Shown here in pieces: positions 1 to 9,988 of a stretch of DNA of 64,000 nucleotides. The DNA is taken from assembly GCA_037176725.1 (NCBI GenBank), contig JAZBRS010000029.1:122545001-122609000 (forward strand). Direction: 5' to 3'. Source of the DNA: Posidonia oceanica (lineage: Eukaryota; Streptophyta; Magnoliopsida; Alismatales; Posidoniaceae). Positions within the stretch are counted from its first letter, which is position 1, and each line of letters begins with the position of its first letter. Position numbers and translations under genes: made by a program. The notes under the pieces are model-generated. The model was not told the origin of the DNA. It was given only the letters and a program-made list of their open reading frames with translations, and did no database searches.

Positions 1-725
1 TGCTAACTAAAAATGGCAAGTAAAAAGAATCTCTAGGAGCAACTAGAGACTGCAACACACCTGCACTCCCCTCTTTGAGTTAATAAAATGCGCAAGATAA
101 AACTCGAAGCATTTGCATAAAGCATCATATAGGGCACACATTCTTCTCATCTGAGTCCTCCTACAGTCTGAGAAGGATAGTCCTGGTCTCTTGCCCCCAA
201 CGCTTTGGCATGGTGTGAGTAGATCGGTCTATCCCCCCTTGTTAGGGGGTCACGTCGATGTTAGTAGAGGGTACCACCCATGCTTCTGGCAGGGTTGAGG
301 CTCCCAAAGCACCACCACGTTATTCCTGAGCTCTGCGTAGACTTGAGACGTGGGACCTACTTTTTCTAGCTTGAGTCAACGACCCATACATCCATGAGCA
401 TCTGAAGTAGACTACCTACTAGGACACCCTAGATTGGTGAGGGAGAGCATGCTAGAAAGCATACATTCGCATTCATAACATACATCAAAGCACTTGCATT
501 TTACTTTCGAGTTCTAATCCTTGTTTTGCTTGCCTTTCGCACAGAGGTCAGTGAGTGAGTTCCTTAGCTGGAGCTCAAGTGCATTCTCTTACTAACGTCC
601 CTATCGCGACACTTGCTTCCTACCATCCCCTTCCGAGCTATTTTGCCTTCGCGACGATAGCTCCCCTTGGGATTCGTCCTCTTGCTTCCTACCGCAGCCT
701 GGTTCTTACCCGCTCTCGGTCAGCC
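1..725 (+). other. X 5' untranslated leader
   Basis: This stretch precedes the gag start of X and is homologous to the leader of B at about 9350-9988: both share the 'cagtctgagaaggatagtc' block, the 'gtgagtagatcggtct' block and the 'accacccatgcttctggcagggt' region. I see no coding frame in it. The PBS and 5' LTR of X are outside the window. Confidence 0.75.
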
Positions 726-3420
726 ATGGCCCAGTGCACTCTTGAGCCCCTGCTCGCTCCTATTGTTCCGGAGGGGATTTTTGCTTCGGCCCCTCCGGCT
801 CCCGCTTCCACTCCCCATGTGCCTCTGGTGACACCAAGGTTTCCCCCTCTATCACCCCGGGCACCCCAGCATCCTGTGGGGCATTGGTAAACTCACGCTA
901 CTCTAGACCTAGTCACCGATCCCATCTTGGTGACCTATGCTCGCGCTCCGGAGGTGCCTCTAACCCCTCCTTCCTTGGGTTATGTCGCTTCTGACACCCA
1001 CCCTGCTGCGACAACTTTCGCCTTAGGACCTCCGCCTCCTGGACAGTCTGCGTCCCAACGGCTTGACTCTGGTCCCCCGCCGGTCTTGTAACTCAACATA
1101 CCCACTGAAGGGTCTCCTGAGGTGCAGTATCAGCATCTGATGGAGGCTGCCTAGAGACTATAGGGCATGGCTCTATCTCTTTGCCCTTCTTTCACTCCTG
1201 TTGCTCCCGAGGCTCCACTGCAGCCTGCACTTGCGTCGCAGTCATCCCCTTCTGCTCCTTGCCCAGACCATCGCCTCAGCTACTCACTACTCCGGCGATG
1301 GGGGCTCAGCTTCCGCCTCTTGCATATGCACAACACCCTATACAGCATCCTCCTTTGGCACTTGGTGGCCAGTCCTTAGGACTGGTTGGAGCACAGTATC
1401 CCTCAGGCTCGCCACTCAGCACTGTGCCGATGCAGTAGCTGACGCTCCAGCATTCTGCATCACCAATCACTCAGCATGCTAATTATGCCTACCCCTTGCA
1501 CCAGCAATACCCTACCCCTGCATACATTCCAGCACACACAACACATCTGCACGGATACGCCGCCCATCCTGTTGCTCCACCAGGCGACGCGATGGTGGAC
1601 CCGAAGGAGCACCACGGTGCGTACTTTTCGGCGTATGTGGCCCCTACCCCTACTATACCACCTCCTTTGGCAGCAGCTCCAGAATCCAACGACGACAGGT
1701 TCGCCGTTCTGGAGAAAGCACTTCGACAAGTGCAGGGTACAGACCACTAGTCTTACCAGTTCCGGGACCTCTGTTACTTCCCAGAGGTGGTGCTCCCATC
1801 GAAGTTTTGCATCTTGGTCTTTGAAAAATATCATGGTAGAGCTTGTCCAGTAGCACACTTGAAGGTATACTGTGGAGATCTCGCTCAGCTCCAGGTTGAC
1901 GAGAGGTTGCTTATCCGTTTGTTCCAGAAAAGTCTATCTGGCCCTACGCTCAAGTGGTTCACCTCACTTGATATGGCCACCATAAAGACGTGGGACGATC
2001 TCAGCCAGGTGTTCCTGGGATAATATGCCTTCAACCTTGACCTGGTCCCAAAGCATGCGAACCTCGTTGCATTAAAGTAGAACCCCGGCAAGCCGTTTGG
2101 GGAGTATGTCGGCTGCTGGTGCGCCCTTGCTTCGTAGGTTTGAGATGGACCCTCTAACGAGGAGTCCATCGAGATTGTGATCGGAGGTGTGCAGCCTGCT
2201 ACTGGGGCTCTGCTTAGCATTCAACCCGTCACCACCTTCACAGCACTGATCCGGGCTGGCACCCATATGGAGAGTTCACTACGGAGTGGCAACTTCCCAG
2301 CGCTCTCTGCATTTGCCAAGCAGGCCGCCATCAGTAGCAACACCAGCAGCAGCACCAGCAACAACAGTAGTGGTAGCACCAGTAGCCGTCCTAAGAAGAA
2401 CTCACCGAAACCCGCTGTTGCCTATGTCAACCCCGCTCCCGCATCCGCGCCCGCGCCTGTTTTGCTGGCGGTTCGACCTCCCTCGAATCAGGTAGTGTAT
2501 GCACAACACTTAGGGCACCCCCCACACCACAAATCACTACCACTGCCCAACCAGTGTATCCTGCAGCACCGGTCCGGCAAGCGCAAGCCCAGGGGCAGAG
2601 GCGGTAATTCAGAGAGCGACGTCAATTCACCCCACTGGTGGAACTGCTCAATGCTGTCCTCCCCAAGGTCACATCATATCTGAGGTTTCCCGAGGTTCGC
2701 CCGCCACCAAATCCACCTCCCCCTTGGTATAAGGCGAATCTCTTTTGCGACTTTCATCGAGCTGTAGGGCACTCGACGAATAGTTGCCTCACTTTGCGGG
2801 ACGCCATTCAGAATTTGATCGAATCGAGAACGATCACCATCCACACACATGAGGCATCCTCTTCAGCTCCTCCATCAGCATCAGCCCCTGCACTAGCATC
2901 AGCATCCCCCCATGCCAGCATCATCCGCCAACCCCTCCCGGACCTCGGGAATCTACTCTCTCTCCCCTTCTGGGCCTGCTACATCTGTGGTAGACCCCTC
3001 CAAGCTCATTCATGATGACTCGGAGCGCTTCCCTCTATCTCTCTATCATGCGGCCATTGTCGGCTCCGAGTCGGGGATCCTTATGATCCGACTGCATGCC
3101 AGGCCGGGGTGCTCTTCCGTGCGCCCTACCATGCATCCTCATGCCCCTACCCCTGTATACCCTCAGGCTAGACCGCGGGCCCAAACCCCTGCCTCCCTTT
3201 TAGGTAGACCCCCAGTCAGCCTGCTAGCTAGGTCTCAGCCAGGACCCCCAGCAACCTACCAGTAGCATCACCCTTTTCCCCCTCGCCCATCTTATGCTCC
3301 CGTAGCCCCTCTTGTGCTCGCAGCACAGGCCCCTGCGGTTATTGACTTAACCTAGGACCCCCATCGCGTGCCCTACAGCTACGCCACGAAAACGTGCGTG
3401 GAAGTCACGTGATCGGGGAG
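726..3420 (+). pseudogene. gag: X gag (degenerate)
   Basis: The start at 726 (MAQCTLEP) aligns with the gag start of B (MAQHTGEP). A proline, serine and alanine-rich N-terminal part is followed by the retrotransposon gag core near 1770-2100, with LPSKF, LLIRLFQKSLSGPTL and KWFTS visible, then a Ser/Asn-rich stretch (2330-2400) and a knuckle near 2745-2800 reading C-x2-H-x4-H-x4-C (CDFHRAVGHSTNSC). This CHHC form replaces the usual CCHC and is also seen in B. The frame is broken by stops at about 888, 1749, 2022 and 2079 and by frameshifts. Most stops are TAG where B has a glutamine codon. Gag would form the virus-like particle; this copy cannot. Confidence 0.85.
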
Positions 3421-3790
3421 GGTCTACAAGCCCACAGCTTCGGTGGTAAGGCCCAGCCGTCCAACACCCGCTGCACCCCCTCCAACAAGCCAACTTGCAG
3501 CACCTCTAGCATCAAGCCAACCCTTTGCACCTAGCCCTGTAGAGCCTACCCCCAAAGCACCTCCTTCTACCACCAGAAAGCCGCACCACAAGACTAACAT
3601 CACCTCCCAGCTTAGGAGGGTTAAAGCCGACATTGCAATTTGGCACCTACAGCCCCTCCAAGCAGCCCATGTGTCCCAAGCTATAGAACCCGTGGCCCTG
3701 GAGAGCATGGTTGGCGTCATCGCGGAGCCCCAGATCATCTCTTTCACGAGCGATGAGCTGCCTTCGGTGGGGATTAATCACAACTAGCCC
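3421..3790 (+). pseudogene. X gag-protease spacer
   Basis: A proline, threonine and alanine-rich spacer (open at 3443-3787) joins the gag tail to the protease. A TAG at about 3785 separates it from the protease frame, in the context AAC-TAG that fits a former tryptophan or glutamine codon. No domain is recognisable. Confidence 0.55.
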
Positions 3791-4432
3791 TTGTTTGTCA
3801 CAATGCAATACAAAAACTTTCGCATTCTCCTATCACTGGTTGATAACGGATCAGGCCTTAATGTTTATCCCTTGCGCACTACAACCAAACTCGGATTCAA
3901 AGCTGAGGATATCACCCTGGCAATAAAAAGAATGACAGCTTTTGACAACACCCACCATGATGCTCTTGGGATCCTAATTATTCCTCTCGAGATTGGCCCG
4001 GTCGTCTTCGATGTAGAGTTCTACATTGTCGACTTGGAGCCCAATTTCAATCTTTTGCTTGGGCGCCCTTGGCTGCATAAGCATCAGGTCATTCCCTCGA
4101 CCCTCCACCGCATGATTAAGTTTCGCCGTGGCGATGATGTTATCGTTGTCATGGCGGAAAACTTCGAGAAAGAGTGGATCGAGGCGGTTGCACCTATCTC
4201 TTCGCAAACTGTCCCTTTTGACCCCGAACTTTCAAATGCCTTGTATCGAGTTAATCGGTGTGAGCCGGTTAACTTTATACCTGATCTTGAACGTGTCCAC
4301 TCTTTGGCTGTTCACACTAACCCCTTCAAGATGGTCGAAAATGTCTGTCACAGGTGGGGCTATGTCAAGGGAACGCTGCTCGGGCGGTACGGTCAGGGAA
4401 TCGCTAAGCTGGTTCAAGCAGTAGAGCGATGA
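3791..4432 (+). pseudogene. pro: X retropepsin domain (aspartic protease)
   Basis: This 213-residue open stretch has the retropepsin features usual in this plant lineage: the active-site loop VDNGSGLNVYPL at about residues 16-27 (DNGS instead of DTGA), and the flap-distal NLLLGRPWLHKHQVIPSTLH near residue 90. The enzyme would process the Gag-Pol polyprotein in the particle. The C-terminal part has glycine-spaced residues (WGYVKG, GRYGQGIA, then GLGYD in another frame near 4440) that resemble a G-patch, a feature I recall for this lineage. The segment itself is uninterrupted, but the polyprotein around it is broken, so I call it a pseudogene. In Z the first two thirds of this domain are deleted. 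Confidence 0.85.
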
Positions 4433-5530
4433 GATTCTGAAGGACTTGGATATGACCTACAGTCCAGCATAGACAAGTGTATGCAGCCCAAAGATCAAAG
4501 CATCGCCATCCCGTGGGACCTCACTAATTTTACCAGTGTAGGTATCTTGGATCCAAGCAGCAGTAAAGCCACAGAACAGTCGGTGTCATGCTCAAGCTCT
4601 CCGCCGCCAATAGAAGAATGGGTCTGCATTGAAGACTACTACTCAAATGAGGAGCAGTCTGGCATAGTCAGCGCAGCCCCAACCAGCAGCAAGGATCAAC
4701 TCAGCATGGCATCATCTCGGTCAGTTTGCTTGGCACTCACTGACGCAGCAGCAGAGTTGGTAGGCCCTGTGGCAAGATTGACAGTTTCTCCTCTTCCTAC
4801 AGCTTCACCAAAGTCACCGACAGCCACAGCAGCACCTCTGGGGTCAAAAGCACGCCCTTCGGCATTGTCCAGTAGTCTGCTTGTGACCGCAGCCACACCA
4901 GCATGGAAATCACCTTCTCCGACGGAGCAGTCAGTCGGATCAGGCGGCAGTGTGACTCGGTCCGCATTATTGATAGCACCACAAGCAAGCCAGGTGGCTC
5001 TATCAGGCACACTACTGTCAGCTTCAGCAGATCTCGCTTTGCGGAGGATTCTCACCGCCGCTATAGGGAGACGACCACTGTCACCCATGGGCACCAGCAT
5101 TTTGTCCCCAAGCATAGCGACCCAGCCATCAGTCCTCCCGAGGAGCACTTGTGCCTCCCCTCCAGTAGCAGCAGTGACCCTGGCAGCCTACCTGACAGTA
5201 GTGAAGCAAGTGCCCCAAGCAGCAGCAGGCCTAGCGGTCACCCAAGAGTCAGAAGTAATTGTCACCTACTACGTCGACTCGCCCTCGGATGGGGAGGGAG
5301 CAACGGCTGCAGAGGCTAAGGTCGACTTTAGGATGGGAGACTTGGAGTAGCTGTTCCAAGAACAACTCGAGTCCCTGGTGGAGGACGTCGCAGAGTGTGA
5401 AGCAACACAGAGGAAGGGGAAAGCTGTGGCTACGGAACCCTCCATCATGGCCATTGAAGAAGATCTAGAAGTAGCAACGCCCACTAGACCAGATGAGCTC
5501 ATCACTCAGCAGCTAGGCGATGGGCCTAAG
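4433..5530 (+). pseudogene. X protease-RT linker, first part
   Basis: A Ser, Ala, Pro and Thr-rich linker follows the protease. The conserved island EEWVCIEDYYS (about 4615-4650) is shared with Z, as is the terminal stretch containing ATP(T)RP(D/N)ELIT near 5480-5510. A frameshift or stop lies at 4430-4440 and a TAG at about 5348. The frame is cut at 5530 by insertion of element B; the continuation (WYVQSMPH) begins just after B at 24525, and Z has WFVWRMPR at the same point without an insertion. Confidence 0.75.
5526..5530 (+). repeat. Target site duplication of B, left copy (ctaag)
   Basis: The 5 bp ctaag directly before the TGTAGACACC start of the 5' LTR match the 5 bp right after the ACTACA end of the 3' LTR at 24520-24524. 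A 5-bp duplication is standard for Ty3/gypsy integrase. Confidence 0.92.
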
Positions 5531-5770
5531 TGTAGACACCCCATTCTGATAGCCCGGAAGTTGGTTGTTTTCTCCTGCTGGCTCATGTGGACTCTGGATT
5601 GGCACTCCTTTTTTCTACCTCTTTTCTAACCCAAAACCTAGCTCAAAACCTCACCTAAATCCCAAGCCAAAACCTCAAGCCTTTTTACACCTTTTTCCAC
5701 CTCTTTGGCGCAAGCCCAAGCCTTGTTGCAGCCATTTGCCAACTGAGCTCGTTGAACGCTAGAATAGGCA

Positions 5771-5818
5771 GCGTCCAACGTTGGACGTGCCCTGTTCCAG
5801 TGTCCAACGTTGGACGCC
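5771..5818 (+). repeat. B palindrome module present only in the 5' LTR
   Basis: Two near-copies of the 18-bp palindrome lie at 5771-5788 and 5801-5818, followed by a half copy (gcgtccaa) at about 5830. The 3' LTR, otherwise collinear, lacks about 85-90 bp here: its 'aataggtagc' runs straight into 'ggctactctgcc' near 21500. Confidence 0.85.
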
Positions 5819-6548
5819 CTCTGGTTTGGCGTCCAATGGCTCGGTTGCAGCAGCGGCTGCTCCGCCCCCTTCCGCTAACCGCCCGTCCACTCCACCGCCT
5901 CCCTACACTTGCTACCCGCCCCCTCCTTTGCTCCACGCCATCCACTACCTTCCAAGCTTGAGTAACTATCCATCTCTCCTCCATTTCAGCAGATATCCTG
6001 CTCTCCTTGCCCACACTGCCGTTTGTCGCCCTTGTCAGCCACCATCGGCCTCCTCGCCGCCGACTTACACGCCCATGCCCCTCCTGCCAATCCTCGTTGC
6101 CTTCCCACACCCAGAGCACCTGCCATTCGCCTGCAATTCCCACCCAAGCCACTGCAATTGGTAGCAGAATCCATGCACCGTTTGATCAAAACGAGCCCCA
6201 ACCACCCATCTTCCACAAGACACACAGAGTAGCACAGCCCGTTTCCACTGCATTTCTCCACCTCTAGAGAGAAACCAAGTATCCACCTTCATCCCGGACC
6301 TTCAGCCAACCTCTCCCGTGCCTCCAGCAGTCTGCACGAGCTCACCGGAGTCAGCTGATCGTCCACTTCCGCAGCACCGATGAAGGAGGCCGACACGCCA
6401 TTCCAAGGCGCGACGAGGTAAGCACCCTATCCCTTTAGATCATGCATGCTAGTGTGCGCGTCCCCATGCAACCTTGCATTTTTTTGAATCCTTTTGGCCA
6501 TGATTCATGGCCGGAATGGAGTTCAGTGTGTTGGATGCACCACCTAGT

Positions 6549-6566
6549 GCGTCCAACGTTGGACGC
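6549..6566 (+). repeat. B palindrome GCGTCCAACGTTGGACGC
   Basis: A perfect 18-bp palindrome. A related nested inverted repeat lies at about 6778-6836, where TGGACGCTAAGGTGA pairs with TCACCTAGCGTCCA across a central palindrome that carries one change (acgtttgacg; acgttggacg in the 3' LTR). Confidence 0.9.
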
Positions 6567-7156
6567 GGCATAGGCCAGCGTCCAACGGCCCCTCTTGCTC
6601 TGCTCTGCTTTGCTCTTGTTCAGTTGCTTTCCATGCTTTGCTCTTGCTTTTATTTCTGTAACTCCATGCTATGTGCTTCCTTAAGTGTGCTCTGATGTTA
6701 TACCAAGTTTATTAGTTTATCCCATGCTTGTTTGAGTTCCTTTGCATGCTCTGATATCAGTCTGCCTTCTGCCTTCGTTGGACGCTAAGGTGAGCCGCGT
6801 CCAACGTTTGACGTTGGTTCACCTAGCGTCCAGTGTGTCTGCTTGCTCTGCTTTACTGCCATGCCTATACCATGCATATTTGTGATATTATTTTGTGATC
6901 CATGCCTACTTAGAGATGCCTGGCCCCTATGGCACCCATGTTTAGGTTTGCTAGGTCTTTGCAAGTTGCATGCTTTCATTTTGCAAGTTTAAATCCTATG
7001 TTCCTATGTGTTTCCTCTTCGCTTTGTTCTTTTGGCTTAAATATTTCCTATGCATGTTTCTGTCTGCTCTGGCATGTCTCTTGTGGTTTGCATGCATATA
7101 GGTGGGGTTAGAGCTGAGCTCCCCCTTCAGAACAGGTGAGCTTGCATTCTGCAGGT

Positions 7157-7214
7157 GTTGGACGCTGGGATCTCCAGCGTCCAACGTTGGACGCCGCTGT
7201 TTACAGCGTCCAAC
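7157..7214 (+). repeat. B double-hairpin module
   Basis: Two adjacent hairpins share a central palindrome (7177-7194). The left one has 12-bp perfect arms GTTGGACGCTGG and CCAGCGTCCAAC around a 5-nt loop (7157-7185). The right one pairs GTTGGAC...GCTGT with ACAGCGTCCAAC with a 3-nt bulge. The 3' LTR copy is at 22802-22859. Confidence 0.88.
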
Positions 7215-7405
7215 GTCCCTGCTCCCCTACCTTGTTCTTTCTAGCTTGCATGCTTCCCTGATCTTGCTTATTTGTTTGCCTCCTATGTTCTTATGCATGT
7301 TTAGCATCAGTAGCAGCTGTCCTTTAATTTCTGTGGATTATTTGCTTGTTTTTGCATGCTTTTTGTGTGTTGTGCCTTCCAGAGCGTTGTACGCTGCTGG
7401 TGTTG

Positions 7406-7423
7406 GCGTCCAACGTTGGATGC
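7406..7423 (+). repeat. B palindrome variant
   Basis: One arm has a C-to-T change (GCGTCCAACGTTGGATGC); the 3' LTR copy at 23051-23068 is perfect. Half copies flank it on both sides. Confidence 0.85.
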
Positions 7424-7621
7424 CGACCTAGCTCGCGTCCAATGCCCCGGTTGTGCCTCTGGCCTGGCACTCAGTACAGGTAAGGTTTGATTGCTTATTT
7501 CATGCATCCCCTGTTTGCTTGCTGGTCTGCCTCTTTGTTCATCTCCAGAACCCCAAATACATGCACCCATTTTTATTTTGCTTTTGTATGCCTCTTTTCA
7601 CTCCCCTGCTTCTGATCTGTG

Positions 7622-7678
7622 TTGGACGCTAGCCCCTCTGGCGTCTAACGTTGGACGCCCAACCTACAGGCGTCCAAC
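7622..7678 (+). repeat. B palindrome module with flanking arms
   Basis: GTTGGACGC, an 11-nt spacer, GCGTCTAAC directly followed by GTTGGACGC, an 11-nt spacer and GCGTCCAAC give two back-to-back hairpins. The central 18-mer is 7641-7658 with one change. Confidence 0.85.
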
Positions 7679-7857
7679 TTGCTAGCTTGAATCTTGGATT
7701 CTGGTTGGCTCCTTGCTCTGATTCCTCTTCTATCTTTCTGTTAGATTAGATTTGCATGTCTAGCACCCATTTAGTTGCATATTTGCATCTGTTATGCATC
7801 CATATAGTTAGAATGCATGGATTTTCAAAACATGCATGCTGTCTGTCTGCAGCAGGT

Positions 7858-7918
7858 GTTGGACGTAGGCTCTTCCAGCGTCCAACGTTGGACGCTGGTG
7901 TTTCTAGCGTCCAACGCT
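7858..7918 (+). repeat. B double-hairpin module
   Basis: The central palindrome is 7878-7895. The right hairpin has 10-bp arms here and 12-bp arms in the 3' LTR copy (GTTGGACGCTGG and CCAGCGTCCAAC, about 23532-23560), because of one C/T difference. Confidence 0.85.
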
Positions 7919-8261
7919 TGCAGATGGCTGACAGCCGTTTTAAAGCGTAGATTTCGTTTCGTTCGCCGTTTCTTGCATTTTATCGCTTCTTTGGCTTGCT
8001 GCAACCCCAATGCATGTTGTCCACCGCTTTGTTTTGATTTCGCACCCCGCTTTGCCTCTTTTTCCGCACTTTGCCCCATTTTCTACATTTTTGCATCGTT
8101 TCTTGCTCTTTTGCATGGTTTTCCGCACCCCTTTTGCATCGCTTTCTGTCTTTTGCATTGTTTCCCGTGCCTCGCATGGTTTTCCGCATTTTTGCACCAT
8201 TTTCCGCACCTATTTTGCTTTATCGCTCACATGTCGCCTGCATTGCTTGGTTTCCCCACCG

Positions 8262-8345
8262 TTTTGTTTTATCGCCTGCATTTGCATATAAGGCCGTGAT
8301 GCTTACTTCTTAGGAGTTCTCACGAACCAGGATCCGCCCAGTTCG
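8262..8345 (+). promoter_or_regulatory. B LTR core promoter region
   Basis: The sequence 'atcgcctgcatttgcatataaggc' holds a TATA-like CATATAA at 8285-8291. The block 'atcgcctgca...tgatgcttact...gagttctcacg...cagg...gttcggaaca' recurs in B 3' LTR, S, X LTR and, inverted, in Z LTR, always just upstream of the conserved R/U5 block. The transcription start is probably some 30 bp after the TATA-like box; this is inferred from position and conservation only. Confidence 0.6.
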
Positions 8346-8460
8346 GAACACTAGCAGCGTGGCTGAGCACTTAGATAGCACGTTTATTTTCCCTGCATAA
8401 TAGGTAAGCATTTAGGGCATTAGGCATTAGGCTAGCAATTCCCTGCATAAGCGCGAGATT

Positions 8461-8540
8461 GCCTAAGAAAGACCGACTCTCGGACGTATCGAGGGTGCCT
8501 AACACCTTCCCCGTGCGTAACAAGAGTCCTTGCCCTTTCT
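8461..8540 (+). other. Conserved R/U5 block (B 5' LTR)
   Basis: The block with 'aagaaagaccgactctcgg' and 'gggtgcctaacaccttcccc' is the most conserved LTR part in this window. It recurs at about 24108-24185, 15685-15760, 38570-38650 and, inverted, at 45355-45430 and 47310-47395. Its position after the TATA-like box fits R or early U5. Confidence 0.75.
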
Positions 8541-8874
8541 CTTGGCTCGCATCGACCTTTCCTTTATCCTAGGCCTGAGTCATAGCATAGCATGATAGCA
8601 TGGCATAGCTTAGCTTATCCTTGCATCTCTTTGCCCCTCCTTGCATCCGGTTCAACGTGTCTTTTCATGCTTTACCCCCTGGTTTTCCTTGTCTTCCAAT
8701 TCAATAGACCCGGTGGCGACTTCGAATTGTCTTATCATTTCTTTTCTTTTCTTTTTCTAGCATTTCCGAGTCGAGTTCTTCCCTCAGATCCAGTCGCATA
8801 TAGTGAGCCCATTTTGAACAGTGCACACAAGCTTTGGTAATGTACATGGATGATCAGAATTCAGGATTACTACA

Positions 8875-8892
8875 ATGGCGACTCCGCTGGTG
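8875..8892 (+). other. B primer binding site (PBS)
   Basis: TGGCGACTCCGCTGG at 8876-8890 starts one base after the LTR end ACTACA. A PBS of this type is reported for Tat/Ogre elements as tRNA-Arg related; I could not verify the tRNA. W has gTGGCGACTC at the equivalent place. Confidence 0.75.
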
Positions 8893-9988
8893 ATAGCAGA
8901 CTTCGGCTTTCGCCTTGGCATTCTCGCCTCTTGCTTGGGTGTTTTGCTTGCCTTTTGCTTCTGCCTGCTTTACTTGCTTACCTGCTTGCTTGCTTATTTA
9001 CTTGCTTTATGCCATGATTGCCTGCACTGCTTCATTTGCTTGCATCCCATGTCTAAATAATTGCTTGGCATCATACATGCTTTTTGGGTGATGAATGTTT
9101 TGCTTTGCACATTTGCTATGCCACTGCACACGCACATGCCATACATGCCTGCTTTTGACATGATAAGTGCTTTTTCTTTTCACTATCATGCTCACTGATA
9201 CATACACATGCCATGCCCATGCCTTTTGCCTTGCTGTGTGAATTGCTTGCATGCCATGACTTCTTGTTTCTCTCCCCTTCGCATATGCCATGCCTAAGAT
9301 AGTAGAAACTTGCCTGCTCCCCTTTCGCCTAATTTAAAAGCCACAATAATGCAAAGCAATAACATCTAAGCACAACTAGAGCCAAAACTTGTAATTTTCC
9401 CCTTGGTTAAATAAAACGCAAGTAAAACGCTCTAAAGCATTTGCATCAGCTTTTAGAAAGCATGCATTCTTCTCATCTGAGTCAACCCACAGTCTGAGAA
9501 GGATAGTCCCGGTCTCTTGCTCCCAACGCTTTGGCGTGGTGTGAGTAGATCGGTCTGTCCCCATTGTCCAGGGATCATGTCGGTGTTATTGGAGAGTACC
9601 ACCCATGCTTCTGGCAGGGTCGAAGCCACCAATGCACCACCCGTCGTACTTGAGCTTTGGCAGGGTCGAGACGGGAGCCTTTTTTCTGACCTGGAGTCTG
9701 CATAATCCCATTACCCATGAGTGCGTCCTGGTAGGTCATCTACTCAGGACATGCATGGTAAGAGAGCGCATATTAGAGCATGCATTTGCATCATGCCACC
9801 CCTAATAACTCCTTTTGCATCCAACCTCTAAGGCGTTTATTTGTTTTGCAGGTAGGTGCGGCCCCCCTTTACTTGGTTTTTGAGCGTCCCTCTCTCCGAG
9901 CTATCTGTCACCTTCGGTAATAGCTCTCCTTAGGTCTTGTGTCCCTGCCTTCAGCCGCAGACCTGTTTGCTCTCGCTCGCCGTCTGCT
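8893..9988 (+). other. B leader
   Basis: About 1.1 kb without a coding frame. The first half is rich in 'cttgcttgc' and 'catgc' repeats; the second half, from about 9350, is homologous to the leader of X at 1-725. Confidence 0.75.

Larger units (their letters stand above)
5531..8874 (+). repeat. B 5' LTR
   Basis: It starts TGTAGACACCCCATTCTG and ends GGATTACTACA. It contains eight copies of an 18-bp palindrome or close variants (see separate entries), an HTG-like pyrimidine-rich array with Gly-free short repeats at 7960-8270, a TATA-like promoter near 8285, and the R/U5 block near 8461-8540 found in every LTR in this window. None of its short open frames looks coding. Confidence 0.93.
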
